Shown: positions 1 through 7,930 of the stretch, in pieces
Numbering within the stretch: the first letter of the stretch is position 1
Layout: each line of letters opens with the position of its first letter
NCBI GenBank assembly: GCA_020852965.1
Contig: JADYZV010000063.1
Coordinates: forward strand, 1-64,000
Length of the DNA stretch: 64,000 nt
Direction: 5' to 3'
From: Pirellulaceae bacterium
Lineage (GTDB): Bacteria; Planctomycetota; Planctomycetia; Pirellulales; Pirellulaceae
Position numbers and translations under genes: made by a program
The notes under the pieces: generated by a model
Told to the model about the DNA's origin: nothing
Seen by the model: the letters and a program-made list of their open reading frames with translations, nothing else
The model's database searches: none

Positions 1-362
1 GCGAGTACGCTACCGTGGCCGAGCTCCGCGATCGTTTAGAATCATCCTTGCTGGCACTTGGAAACGTCGAAGTCATCGCCAAGCAGTCCCAGCGATTGCC
101 GCATGTTTCCAACGTGGCTTTTCTTGGATTGGACCGACAAGCCGTCCAAATGGCGCTCGATCTATCGGGGATCGCTTGTAGTACCGGGTCAGCTTGCGCC
201 AGCGGCAGCAGTCGTCCCTCGCACGTGTTGACCGCCATGGGACTCAGCCCGACCGTCATCAATGGCTCGATCCGTTTTAGTCTGTCGCGGAACACTACTG
301 CGGTGGAAATAGATTCCGCTATCGAATTGATTGCTCGCGTTTTGAAAAAAATTATTTACTGA
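1..362 (+). CDS. Cysteine desulfurase, C-terminal part (5' end outside window)
   Basis: PLP-dependent cysteine desulfurase of the NifS/IscS type, which moves sulfur from cysteine onto an active-site cysteine for Fe-S cluster or tRNA thiolation. The reading frame is open from the left edge and ends with TGA at 360-362. The visible part holds the active-site loop GIACSTGSACASGSSRPSHV, whose second cysteine corresponds to the persulfide-carrying residue, followed by the usual GLS and SIRFSLSRNTT segments of the C-terminal small domain. Only about 120 residues are present, so NifS, IscS and SufS-like subtypes cannot be separated. The GTG at 15 is only an internal codon. Confidence 0.9.
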   Translation, partial: EYATVAELRDRLESSLLALGNVEVIAKQSQRLPHVSNVAFLGLDRQAVQMALDLSGIACSTGSACASGSSRPSHVLTAMGLSPTVINGSIRFSLSRNTTAVEIDSAIELIARVLKKIIY

Positions 363-501
363 GTGTGAAACCGTTCCCCAGATACGCTCGTCCCCCAGCT
401 CCTGCCTGGGTACGCACTGTCTTGGAGGCTCCGCCTTCCCCGTCGACAAGCTCAATGGACTTGTACTCATGCCACGCAGTCGACGAGAATTGCGTCCTAT
501 T

Positions 502-598
502 ATCCGTGCTCCGGCTTTGCCATCCGTGCTAGCGAATGACACGAATACTCGCACCGATGGCAAGGCCGGAGCACGGATGACAGGAACAGAAGACGACT
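502..598. repeat. Palindromic dispersed repeat, copy 1 (REP-like)
   Basis: Two 23-bp arms, 502-524 and 556-578, are reverse complements with one mismatch (GCTCCGGCTTTGCCATC against GATGGCAAGGCCGGAGC) around a loop of about 31 bp. The unit goes on as GATGACAGGAACAGAAG to about 598 and abuts the stop codon of the minus-strand DUF6807 gene. A reverse-oriented copy lies at 27999-28097 and a partial copy at 33076-33105. In 363-501, between the cysteine desulfurase stop and this repeat, I see no gene. Confidence 0.8.
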
Positions 599-1987
599 CT
601 ATTGCGCTGACAGATTGAAATCGACCACATTTTGCCCGGGGCTAATTTCATAGGAGAATCCTTCTTCGGTGGCCCCTTTAGGCAAAAGTTCCTCCGACCA
701 CTCTTGGGTAGTTTCGTCATAGATGCTGGTCGATATCAAGAAGGTTCCTGAGCCGACTTTGGCGGCCTCGGTCTGCTCGTCCAACTTCAAACTAAATTGC
801 CCCTGCTCATCGGTGCTGGCATACGATGGTCGGCCACCAAGTTCTGGATAAAAGGCTATATTGGCCGCTACCAGTGGTTTTCCATTGAACGTTATCGTCC
901 CCTTGGTTGGTGCGATCGATTGTTCTCCACACCAATTCTGCCACTGCTTTTCGATCCACTGCGGATCGGGCTCGGCATCGGTCACCAAATAGCGATAGCG
1001 TGAAATGAGCGGATGCGCGCGATCGATTACAAACGAACCATCGACGCACGGGGAAAAACAGAAATACGGTTTGGTCGGATGCAATCGCGCGGCTTGAGGC
1101 GCTCGGAAGTTATCAGCTTGGCTGAGCACGGTGATACTCGCTGGCTTGCCATCGATCTCGCCATGAAGGGACACCCACTTCGTGTGTTGGTGATTCCCCT
1201 GCTCGCGCCCCGAACCCTGATCGTTGAGAAAGTCGCTCGGTTCAACTTCTTTTGGCCCACCAGCCGCGCCTACCAATTTTTCAGCGTGCAACCATTCCAT
1301 TCGGCCACGCAGAGCCATACCGCCGTAGTGGTACTTTTCGACGACCAGCGGTTGGTCCGTCAAAGCCCGCTGCTGCGATTCGATGTCAAAACAATAAAAA
1401 CTGCCGTCGGTCGGATAGGCGACAACTTTCCAATTTTCGTTAAGAACTTCGACAATCGGTTCGGTGGTCGACTCATAGATTAAATCCACGTCGAAGCCCG
1501 TACCAGCCACATGGTTGAAGGTCGCATTGACTCGCTTATGACCAACACGGCCGGTTCGCTCTGCGAGATTCCAAAAGTCGATTTGGCGATCTGAATAGGT
1601 TGTTTTGACCCAAGCGGCAAAGATGCCGTGCTGGTGCGCATGATCGATCGGAAAGGTCGCCGTGATCGTCTTGCCCGTTGGTGAATTGACAGGATGCAGA
1701 AAACCGCTACGAGCGTAGATGGGATCGATGCCAGTCGGGACTGGAGGAGACTGCTTGGTGTACGTTAACAATGTCGACTCGCCACGCTGGATCGATATCG
1801 TTTGCTGAGTCTCGCCAACGCTGAGGCCCCCCAGCGTGCTCGTCGGTTCGGCTCTCGGGTTTCCATCCTCCGTCGGAGTTGCCGGTTGTGCAGCAGTTTG
1901 AGCACTCAATGTTTGCGCGGCGGGTTGCGAGAAAGTGGCAAACAACAAGACGCTACTGATTATCAACTCGTTAATCTTCACGATCAT
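599..1987 (-). CDS. Secreted DUF6807 (PmoA-like) family protein with C-terminal carboxypeptidase-regulatory-like domain
   Basis: Likely exported protein. The start chosen is ATG at 1985-1987, which gives MIVKINELIISSVLLFATFS, a clear signal peptide; the frame stays open to 2044 but that adds only a hydrophilic stretch. The body resembles the DUF6807 family, often annotated as methane oxygenase PmoA, through the segments FPIDHAHQHGIFAAWV and QIDFWNLAERTG and a late RYRYLVTDAEPDP. The last ~85 residues (GTITFNGKPLVAANIAFYP) look like a transthyretin/carboxypeptidase-regulatory fold common in planctomycete secreted proteins. The function of this family is not established; the PmoA name should not be read as methane oxidation. 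It stands alone on the minus strand with a dispersed repeat at each end. Confidence 0.75.
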   Translation of the reverse strand: MIVKINELIISSVLLFATFSQPAAQTLSAQTAAQPATPTEDGNPRAEPTSTLGGLSVGETQQTISIQRGESTLLTYTKQSPPVPTGIDPIYARSGFLHPVNSPTGKTITATFPIDHAHQHGIFAAWVKTTYSDRQIDFWNLAERTGRVGHKRVNATFNHVAGTGFDVDLIYESTTEPIVEVLNENWKVVAYPTDGSFYCFDIESQQRALTDQPLVVEKYHYGGMALRGRMEWLHAEKLVGAAGGPKEVEPSDFLNDQGSGREQGNHQHTKWVSLHGEIDGKPASITVLSQADNFRAPQAARLHPTKPYFCFSPCVDGSFVIDRAHPLISRYRYLVTDAEPDPQWIEKQWQNWCGEQSIAPTKGTITFNGKPLVAANIAFYPELGGRPSYASTDEQGQFSLKLDEQTEAAKVGSGTFLISTSIYDETTQEWSEELLPKGATEEGFSYEISPGQNVVDFNLSAQ

Positions 1988-2032
1988 CCGCACCTCATGA
2001 TTCGAGTGGCCTACTTTCACATTTCGTTCATT

Positions 2033-2240
2033 GTAACCGTTCACGAACTAGGAGGATTAGGAGTTGTAAGCACCCACTAAACCCACGAGGTTTACAAAGA
2101 ACAACTACGAACGAATCGCCCACTAAAAGACTTTTTAGGATGAAATCGCCGGTGTACTAAACTAACAAAGAAGAACAGAGTCAGCCTTTCGTGTCCTTCG
2201 TGTTTTTCGTGGTAAACAGGCGAACTTACTCAAAAACTGT
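2033..2240 (-). repeat. MITE-like element family 1, copy C (truncated, inverted)
   Basis: Begins GTAACCGTTCACGAACTAGG, which matches the reverse complement of the right end of copy A (9256-9577). It ends with CCTTTCGTGTCCTTCGTG followed by TTTTTCGTGGTAAAC, the reverse complement of the left arm of copy A. The middle is shorter and different, so this is an inverted, internally deleted copy; the right boundary is approximate. It lies 45 bp upstream of the DUF6807 start. From 2240 to 2444 I see no gene; this stretch presumably holds the dnaA promoter and includes one near-match to a DnaA box (TTATGCAAA at about 2240). Confidence 0.65.
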
Positions 2241-2444
2241 TATGCAAAATTGATATCCGGACTCGCGCTTTGTGACGTTGTCATGGTGCGCTCCGCCTAC
2301 CTACCCTTCGCTCTGCCGTGACTGCGCGGTGGTTGTCACAAACCTACAATACCCCAAAAGGACTAGTTTTTATTGCTCTCCAAAAAGTAGCTGAGTGCTA
2401 TTAGAATATGTGACTGTTGTGTTGTCTGCGACGATTCTCTCTTA

Positions 2445-3554
2445 ATGAATATTAGCCTTGTGATCGTCGATCAGCCCATAGTAACTTCTACGATACCGCT
2501 TGAACGGCCGGCTTCGGTCAGGCGACATTTGCCTCTGGCTTCCAATTTGGGCTGGATGCTGCCTGAGTATATTGTCGGGCCGGAGAACGAGACGCTGCGA
2601 TATCTGTTTGGTGACAGCTCGCTCGGCCACTTGGAGCAACTCTCGCCGATCGTGTTTTATGGCGATAAAGAAGTCGGCAAAACGGCCTTGTCGATCACCC
2701 TGGCTGTCTCGTGGGCGAGGTCGACTTCTTTGAGACCACTCTGCTTTACGAATGGCAAGTCGTTTGTGGCCGATTTCTCCGCGGCGGTCGAGATCGATGA
2801 CCTCGATTCGTTTCGTTCGCGCCATCGCGCTTGCAAGCTCTTGTTGATTGACGATTTGGAAGACTTGGCCCAAGCTCCCGCTTCGCAAATCGAATTGGTG
2901 GCTACCCTGGATGTCATGGCCGAACAGAGCCGACCAGTCATTGTGACGCTCAATCGTCTCCCCTCAACCATTACGGGTTTTAGTTCCGCGCTCAGTAGCC
3001 GTTTGTCAGGCGGCTTTTCGGTACCGCTGTTGAAACCGCGTCCTATCACGCTGGAGAAGCTCGTCCCAGCTTTAGTCCAAACCATCGATAGCAAGCTGCC
3101 AACTGGTCCCCTAGTCGAACTATGTGTGCGATTGTCGGCTAAGAATTTATCCGTGCCCGATGTTCACAAAGTGATCTTGCTGGCCGCTCAGAACAAAAAC
3201 GCCGCCGGAGAAGTCGATATGCACGTAGTCGGCTTGTTGGCTCAACAACTGTTCTCCGGCACCGGCCCCACGCTTCCTAGCATCGCCAAGGTGGTCGCTC
3301 GCAAGATGCAAGTCCGCTTGGTCGAGATGCGTGGTGCGACTCGGCAGGCCAATATCGTTCGCGCTCGCGGTCTCGCTATCTTGTTGTCTCGCAAACTCAC
3401 CTCGTCGAGCTTGCAAAAGATCGGCGAGTTCTTTGGGGGCCGCGATCATTCGACCGTAATTCACGCTTGCCGCAAGACCGAGAAACTGCTCGATAGCGAC
3501 TCGGAGCTAGCCAATCTAATGCAAGAGGTCCAAGCCGAAGTGCTGCAGGCTTGA
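2445..3554 (+). CDS. dnaA: Chromosomal replication initiator protein DnaA (short, divergent)
   Basis: AAA+ replication initiator that binds DnaA boxes and opens the origin. At 369 residues it is shorter than typical DnaA (about 450). Only about 70 residues precede the Walker A motif GDKEVGKT (residues 73-80), so the N-terminal DnaB/DnaA-interaction domain I is missing or much reduced. Walker B is LLLIDDLED near residue 135. The C-terminal DNA-binding domain has the signature FFGGRDHSTVIHACR near residues 328-343, the strongest evidence for DnaA. Position next to dnaN supports the call. The start ATG at 2445 has no obvious ribosome binding site. An alternative is a DnaA-like paralog, but the signature and neighbourhood make that unlikely. 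Confidence 0.88.
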   Translation: MNISLVIVDQPIVTSTIPLERPASVRRHLPLASNLGWMLPEYIVGPENETLRYLFGDSSLGHLEQLSPIVFYGDKEVGKTALSITLAVSWARSTSLRPLCFTNGKSFVADFSAAVEIDDLDSFRSRHRACKLLLIDDLEDLAQAPASQIELVATLDVMAEQSRPVIVTLNRLPSTITGFSSALSSRLSGGFSVPLLKPRPITLEKLVPALVQTIDSKLPTGPLVELCVRLSAKNLSVPDVHKVILLAAQNKNAAGEVDMHVVGLLAQQLFSGTGPTLPSIAKVVARKMQVRLVEMRGATRQANIVRARGLAILLSRKLTSSSLQKIGEFFGGRDHSTVIHACRKTEKLLDSDSELANLMQEVQAEVLQA

Positions 3555-3576
3555 ATCGATTCGCACAGCCGACTGC

Positions 3577-3648
3577 AATTGTTTAACTCCTAGCCGCAGT
3601 AGTCAGTGGGTCACGACGGAAATTGTTTAACTCCTAGCCGCAGTAGTC
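3577..3648. repeat. Direct repeat, two 28-bp units, period 44 bp
   Basis: The unit starting AATTGTTTAACTCC and ending GCAGTAGTC occurs at 3577-3604 and again at 3621-3648 with no mismatch over 28 bp; similarity continues a few bases further. It begins 22 bp after the dnaA stop codon, inside the candidate origin region. Confidence 0.8.
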
Positions 3649-3819
3649 GGTGGAGCATGAGTGATATCTACGATGGAGTAGCGCTACGAAGCACTGGAAG
3701 TTGAACCAGCGCGTGAATACCGACTACGTAGGCGCAGGAAGGAAGCGGAGTTGATTGCACTGGTCACGCCAATGGTGCGAAACCCGCTCGGGGGAAGGGC
3801 TGAGCCTGACGGCAGCCGC

Positions 3820-3975
3820 TGGTGGACTAAGAAGGTGGCTGCCGTAGGTGCCATCGCCTGCGCTGGCCGCGAAAATCGGTTGGTATACGCTGTGGTTCGT
3901 CTGTGACCCACTTGTTGATCCGCTCGCCTTGTGCACCTGCGGCCAACTGCGGCTCGGCGTTAAACGAATTCTTAG
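3820..3975 (+). repeat. Dispersed repeat shared with the argC upstream region
   Basis: Segments such as GTAGGTGCCATCGCCTGCGC and CTCGGCGTTAAACGA recur, in the same order, on the opposite strand at about 53282-53490 (GCAGGTGCCGTCGCCTGCGC and CTCGGCGTTAAACGA). The two copies are clearly homologous but diverged by substitutions and indels. Short open frames here (such as 3848-4069) follow the repeat and do not look like genes. Confidence 0.65.
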
Positions 3976-3979
3976 TGGC

Positions 3980-4458
3980 GTCGAGCCGGTACTAAATACC
4001 TCTGTGGAAAACGTGTCGCTTGTCTGTTTACGGTTGTTGGTCGAATTGCTGGTTGCCGGTGCTCGATAACCGCTCTGTCAGTAACCCTCTTTTATTGAAC
4101 CTTACCTCGACGTTGGTTGACAGTTTTTTGTCAACTTTTCCGCTGTCAATTGCGGGTCAGTTATCAAGCTTAAAGCCTTGACGAGTTAGCACTTAGAGCC
4201 AGCACCCGCCATGTGCATAACTCGATTCGCCAACCCTTTAATACTAATGATATTTTAAAGATATAGAGAGAAAGTCAGAATACCAAAACGACAGAGCGAA
4301 CACTTCGACCGTCGTGAAATCGACTCCTATGACCAGCGGTCAATTCTCAGCAACCGCCACAAACCATGGGGTGACCGGGTTTTGCTTCCAGAGAAGTGAC
4401 TGTAAAACAACGGTTCCGTCAAAACGGCGTCGTTCATCGTCATGGAGTCGAGTAGGTC
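3980..4458. other. Candidate chromosomal replication origin (oriC)
   Basis: This is the distal half of the ~900-bp non-coding interval between dnaA and dnaN, where bacterial origins are often found. Position 4212-4220 reads TGTGCATAA, a perfect reverse-strand match to the DnaA box TTATNCACA. A near-match, TGTGGAAAA, lies at about 4003-4011. An AT-rich tract follows the box at about 4238-4275 (TTTAATACTAATGATATTTT), a reasonable unwinding element. An inverted repeat GTTGACA/TGTCAAC with a T-rich loop is at 4116-4135. Only one perfect box is visible, so the boundaries are uncertain and the call rests mainly on context. Confidence 0.5.
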
Positions 4459-5574
4459 ATGAAAATAGCTTGCGATCGTGAAAAGCTGGCAACAGCCTTC
4501 CAACTAGCTGGGAGTGTGGCGTTGACCCGTAGCCCCAAAGAGGTGTTGCAAAACATTAAAATAGAGGCGGGCGAAGATCGGGTCATCTTAATGGCGACCG
4601 ATATGGAAACCGGTATTCGCATCGACGTAGACGGGGTTGACGTGCAAACGCCTGGCAAGGCCCTGTTGCACGTGGGCCGAGTGGGCATGATCCTGCGAGA
4701 GAGTAGCGACGATCAACTGATCTTCGAGTCGGACGGTTCGTCGACTAAAATCAAAGGGCTCCACTCGGAGTTCAATCTCCCCAGCATGAATCCCGACGAA
4801 TTTCCGACAGTCGTCGGCTTCGAAGAGGACAAGTATCACGAATTGCCAGCTCGGCTGTTCAAAGAAATGGTCAAGCGGACGGCATTTGCGACAGACCCCG
4901 ATAGCTCGCGATTCGCGCTCGGCGGCGTGCTACTCGAGCTCAATGGCGAAGAGGTGTTGGCCGTAGGGACCGACGGGCGGCGACTGGCACGCGTCCAAGG
5001 AACCGGAAAAAGCATAGGTGGACATCAAACTAGCGGCAATTCGACCATCATCCCCACACGTTCCTTGACGTTGATGGAGCGTTCGATCGGCGACAAGGAA
5101 GAAGTCGTACACATCGCTTCGCGTGGAAACGATGTGCTGTTGCGTACAGGCCGCTGCACAATTTACTCGCGCTTGGTAGAGGGGCGCTACCCGAATTGGC
5201 GACAAGTCATCCCGCAGCGCGATAACTCGGTCGCCATCGATATGACCGTAGGCCCGTTCTACAACGTGATTCGTCAAGCAGCCATTGTGGCCGACCAAGA
5301 GACGCGTGGTCTGGATTTTGAGTTCGGCAATGGAACACTGGTACTGACAGCCAAAACCGCCGACTTGGGGCAAAGCCGCGTCGAGTTGCCGATCCCCTAC
5401 GACGGTGAAGTGATCAAGCTCAAGCTCGACTATCGTTTTGTCAGCGACTTTTTGAAGGTGCTCGACGCCAGCACGACGTTCAAGCTCGATATCGCCTCGT
5501 CGACGCAGCCCGCATTGCTGACCACCGCCGATGGCTACGCCTATGTCGTCATGCCCATGGCCATGGACGCGTAA
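4459..5574 (+). CDS. dnaN: DNA polymerase III subunit beta (sliding clamp)
   Basis: Ring-shaped processivity clamp of the replicative polymerase. The 371-residue length and all three clamp domains fit the family. Recognisable segments are the N-terminal MKIACDREKLATAFQLAG, the mid-protein EVLAVGTDGRRLAR, and EGRYPNWRQVIP at the start of the third domain. The C-terminus YAYVVMPMAMDA corresponds to the usual ...YVVMPMRL end. The start ATG at 4459 aligns with the conserved MKI start. dnaN follows dnaA and the candidate origin, but no recF or gyrB follows; the next gene is a deoxyhypusine-synthase-like enzyme. Confidence 0.97.
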   Translation: MKIACDREKLATAFQLAGSVALTRSPKEVLQNIKIEAGEDRVILMATDMETGIRIDVDGVDVQTPGKALLHVGRVGMILRESSDDQLIFESDGSSTKIKGLHSEFNLPSMNPDEFPTVVGFEEDKYHELPARLFKEMVKRTAFATDPDSSRFALGGVLLELNGEEVLAVGTDGRRLARVQGTGKSIGGHQTSGNSTIIPTRSLTLMERSIGDKEEVVHIASRGNDVLLRTGRCTIYSRLVEGRYPNWRQVIPQRDNSVAIDMTVGPFYNVIRQAAIVADQETRGLDFEFGNGTLVLTAKTADLGQSRVELPIPYDGEVIKLKLDYRFVSDFLKVLDASTTFKLDIASSTQPALLTTADGYAYVVMPMAMDA

Positions 5575-5613
5575 AAAAAATGTACTGACAGGCGCTCCGC
5601 CGCTCTATATTCG

Positions 5614-5633
5614 CTGGCCGCTGTGGCGGCCAG
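5614..5633. terminator. Hairpin downstream of dnaN (possible terminator)
   Basis: A perfect 8-bp stem CTGGCCGC/GCGGCCAG with loop TGTG lies 40 bp after the dnaN stop. It is followed by a short TCGCTTTAT stretch rather than a clean T-run, so rho-independent termination is only possible. Confidence 0.4.
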
Positions 5634-5784
5634 TCGCTTTATAGTCCCAAGAAAATTTGTCTCAGAGAAATTATCAGTCGCCAGTAGCGACTCACAAAGA
5701 GCATGGATCGGCGGCGGAGCGATCCACGACTAACTAGCATAGCTTCGTTTCGGCAACGGAATAACACTAACGCGAGCCATCAGC

Positions 5785-6747
5785 ATGAGCGTCACAGCTT
5801 TTATGGAAAAACACTTCCGGCACTTTAATGCGCGGGAGACGCTTGCCTCAGCACAAGCCTACAAGCAGTTTATCGACGATGGTGGAAAAATGTTGGTCTC
5901 GCTGGCAGGGGCGATGAGCACCGCCGAGCTGGGCATATCCCTTGCCGAAATGATTCGCCAAGACAAAGTGCATGCGATCAGTTGCACAGCGGCCAATTTG
6001 GAAGAGGATCTGTTCAACCTCTTCGCGCACAAGGATTACAAAGTCATCGCCGACTGGCGAGCCTTGAGCGCCCAAGACGAAGTCGACTTGCAGGCGGCTG
6101 GTTTTAATCGAGTCACCGACACTTGCATTCCCGAGACCGTCATGTTCCACATGCAAGACTGGCTGACCAAGTATTGGGTCGAGCAAGCCGAAAAGGGTGA
6201 AGGGAAGTTTCCCTACGAGTACTTCTTCCAAGTGCTCGATGAACCCGAATTGAAGCAGCACTACCAGATTCCGATCGAGCATAGTTGGGTAAACGCGGCC
6301 AAACAAAAGGGTATACCGATCGTCTCGCCGGGAGCTGAAGACAGCACGCTAGGCAACATGTTTACCGCGCGCGTCATGGATGGTACGGTGAAATCGCACG
6401 CCGCTTTGAAAAGTGGTACCGAACAATTGCACATGCTGACCGATTGGTACCGTCGCGAGAGCCAAAAACATCCGATAGGTTTTTTTCAAATTGGTGGCGG
6501 CATCGCTGGGGACTTTGCCATTTGTGCGGTCCCGATGTTGATTCAAGATCTGCGAGAGGACGCGCGATTGTGGGCCTATTTTTCGCAGATAAGTGATGCC
6601 GTTACCAGTTACGGTGGCTATTCGGGAGCCGTTCCCAACGAGAAGATCACTTGGACCAAGCTCAGCCGCGAATGCCCCAAGTTTATGATTCAAAGCGATG
6701 CTACCATCGTCGCCCCACTGATTTTCGCCTACGTGCTAGGACAGTAA
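5785..6747 (+). CDS. Deoxyhypusine synthase-like protein
   Basis: NAD-dependent aminobutyl-transferase family. In eukaryotes and archaea it modifies eIF5A; bacterial members lack that substrate and may act on small polyamines. The 320 residues show the family landmarks: an N-terminal dinucleotide-binding region with MLVSLAGAMSTAELG and SCTAANLEEDLF, FFQIGGGIAGDFAIC (about residues 231-245), and the late block GGYSGAVPNEKITWTKL. Lys292 in that block is at the position of the catalytic lysine of deoxyhypusine synthase (SWGKI in human). An arginine decarboxylase is encoded 12 kb downstream, so polyamine substrates are plausible, but the actual reaction is not known from sequence. The gene stands alone, 210 bp after dnaN. 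Confidence 0.85.
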   Translation: MSVTAFMEKHFRHFNARETLASAQAYKQFIDDGGKMLVSLAGAMSTAELGISLAEMIRQDKVHAISCTAANLEEDLFNLFAHKDYKVIADWRALSAQDEVDLQAAGFNRVTDTCIPETVMFHMQDWLTKYWVEQAEKGEGKFPYEYFFQVLDEPELKQHYQIPIEHSWVNAAKQKGIPIVSPGAEDSTLGNMFTARVMDGTVKSHAALKSGTEQLHMLTDWYRRESQKHPIGFFQIGGGIAGDFAICAVPMLIQDLREDARLWAYFSQISDAVTSYGGYSGAVPNEKITWTKLSRECPKFMIQSDATIVAPLIFAYVLGQ

Positions 6748-6760
6748 GTGGCGAATTCAG

Positions 6761-6781
6761 TTGCCCACGAATCACGCGAAT
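6761..6781. repeat. Short dispersed repeat CCCACGAATCACGCGAAT, copy 1
   Basis: The 18-bp core CCCACGAATCACGCGAAT follows the stop codon of the deoxyhypusine-synthase-like gene by 14 bp. Other copies follow speA (20725-20745) and prfB (58667-58688, with one change). Confidence 0.7.
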
Positions 6782-6986
6782 TCAGTACTCGTAATTCATG
6801 CTTTTAGTTTTTGACTCTGACTCAAACGTCCTTGCTGACGCTGCGGGTTATGAATAATCCGGGTTAAACAGCCACTCGCTTCGACAAGCGTACTGCACTG
6901 CCGAAGAGCTTATTGCCTATCGGATTGGTTGGGCTTACAACGGGACGGAGCTCTAGGTTGTCGGCACTAGTGGGCTGTTGGATTAT

Positions 6987-7601
6987 TTAGCCGCTCGAGC
7001 TGTCGCTGAGCATCTTGTTGCGTAGAGCTTGTAGGCCGCGTTTGAGTAGTCCGGCAACGGCCATTTCCGTTTTGTTCATCGCTTCGGAAATTTGTTTGAG
7101 TGATTGGCCTTCGACGTAGCGCAGACGCAATGCCTCACGTTGCGTATCAGGTAGGTCTTCCAAACAGTTAGCCAGAAACACGGCCGCTTCGTCTCGCATC
7201 ATGCGCTGGCTGGGTGAAGTCGTCTCCGAGGGAGCCAGGTCGGTCAGCGCGGGCCGACTGTCGCTGGGGCTGTTGGACACTTCGCGACCGGCCGAACGCT
7301 TTTGCGTGTAGAGGTGTTTTTGGTGAGCCGAAGAGACGTTGTTGCGTAGAATGTGTCGCAGCCATCCGAGCAATTCTTCGATTTGATGACCACGAAAATT
7401 AGGCAGATCGCGCTGCGCTTCAAGAAATGTCACTTGCACGATATCGGCAGCGTCGAGCCGCCCGCGTAATCGAGTATCGAGATAGCGCTGTGCCAGGACC
7501 GTCAAATACGCGCGGTAATCCTCCAGCAGCTCACCCAACGCTTCGACATCGGCTGCCTGGGCACGCTCGAGTAGTTGTTGATGGCGAGTGCGATTGACCA
7601 T
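6987..7601 (-). CDS. RNA polymerase ECF-type sigma factor
   Basis: 204-residue sigma-70 family protein with only regions 2 and 4, so an ECF-type (group IV) regulator. Region 2 is visible as RLRGRLDAADIVQVTFLEAQ (residues about 45-64) with the helix GWLRHILRN after it. Region 4 is LPDTQREALRLRYVEGQSLKQISEAM plus the recognition helix MAVAGLLKRGLQALR. The linker between the two (SNSPSDSRPALTDLAPSETT) is long and polar, as in the large planctomycete ECF groups. No anti-sigma factor gene lies beside it. It is transcribed away from the radical SAM gene, with 329 bp between the two starts. Confidence 0.9.
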   Translation of the reverse strand: MVNRTRHQQLLERAQAADVEALGELLEDYRAYLTVLAQRYLDTRLRGRLDAADIVQVTFLEAQRDLPNFRGHQIEELLGWLRHILRNNVSSAHQKHLYTQKRSAGREVSNSPSDSRPALTDLAPSETTSPSQRMMRDEAAVFLANCLEDLPDTQREALRLRYVEGQSLKQISEAMNKTEMAVAGLLKRGLQALRNKMLSDSSSG

Positions 7602-7930
7602 GAAACTCTTAGTCTTCTAACTTGACATCGCACGGGGGAAGTAGTGCTGTACAGCAGAAGGCGACGCGCCCCATTGTACACTAGCCCCAGCACATATTTA
7701 GCCGTTTTGGCGCCAGCCACGGCATTCAATGTGGCCCGACGCTCCGCCGTCGGCATTCCTAGCGGCCGGCTAGCTACAAAACTGATTCACCAGCGAGATA
7801 AACTCGCTGGGGTCTGCGCAGGAAACACGCCCCGTGCGTGAGATGCCCGAGCGGCTATAATTGAGTTCACTCGGTTAGAACGATTTACCAACTCCCCAGG
7901 CTTTGACTCTGGTTTCAGAAAGCACTTTCG
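7602..7930. promoter_or_regulatory. Divergent intergenic region between sigma factor and radical SAM gene
   Basis: No gene is visible. The stretch must hold the two divergent promoters, but I cannot place -35/-10 boxes with confidence. It contains copy 1 of the dispersed motif GGCCCGACGCTCCGCCG (7729-7753), also found at 28213-28237 (reverse) and 60256-60279, and a hairpin CCAGCGAG/CTCGCTGG near 7790-7811. Confidence 0.5.

Noticed and set aside
599..1987. DUF6807 protein as a methane monooxygenase subunit
   Set aside because: The PmoA name attached to this family is an annotation habit; no membrane helices or metal ligands of particulate methane monooxygenase are seen.
3684..4069. Small open frames in the dnaA-dnaN interval
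   Set aside because: No start context or domain, and they coincide with repeat sequence; non-coding origin region is the better reading.
6782..6986. Possible tRNA or small RNA between 6782 and 6986
   Set aside because: Some short inverted pairs are present, but no cloverleaf, T-loop GTTCRA motif or acceptor stem could be formed.
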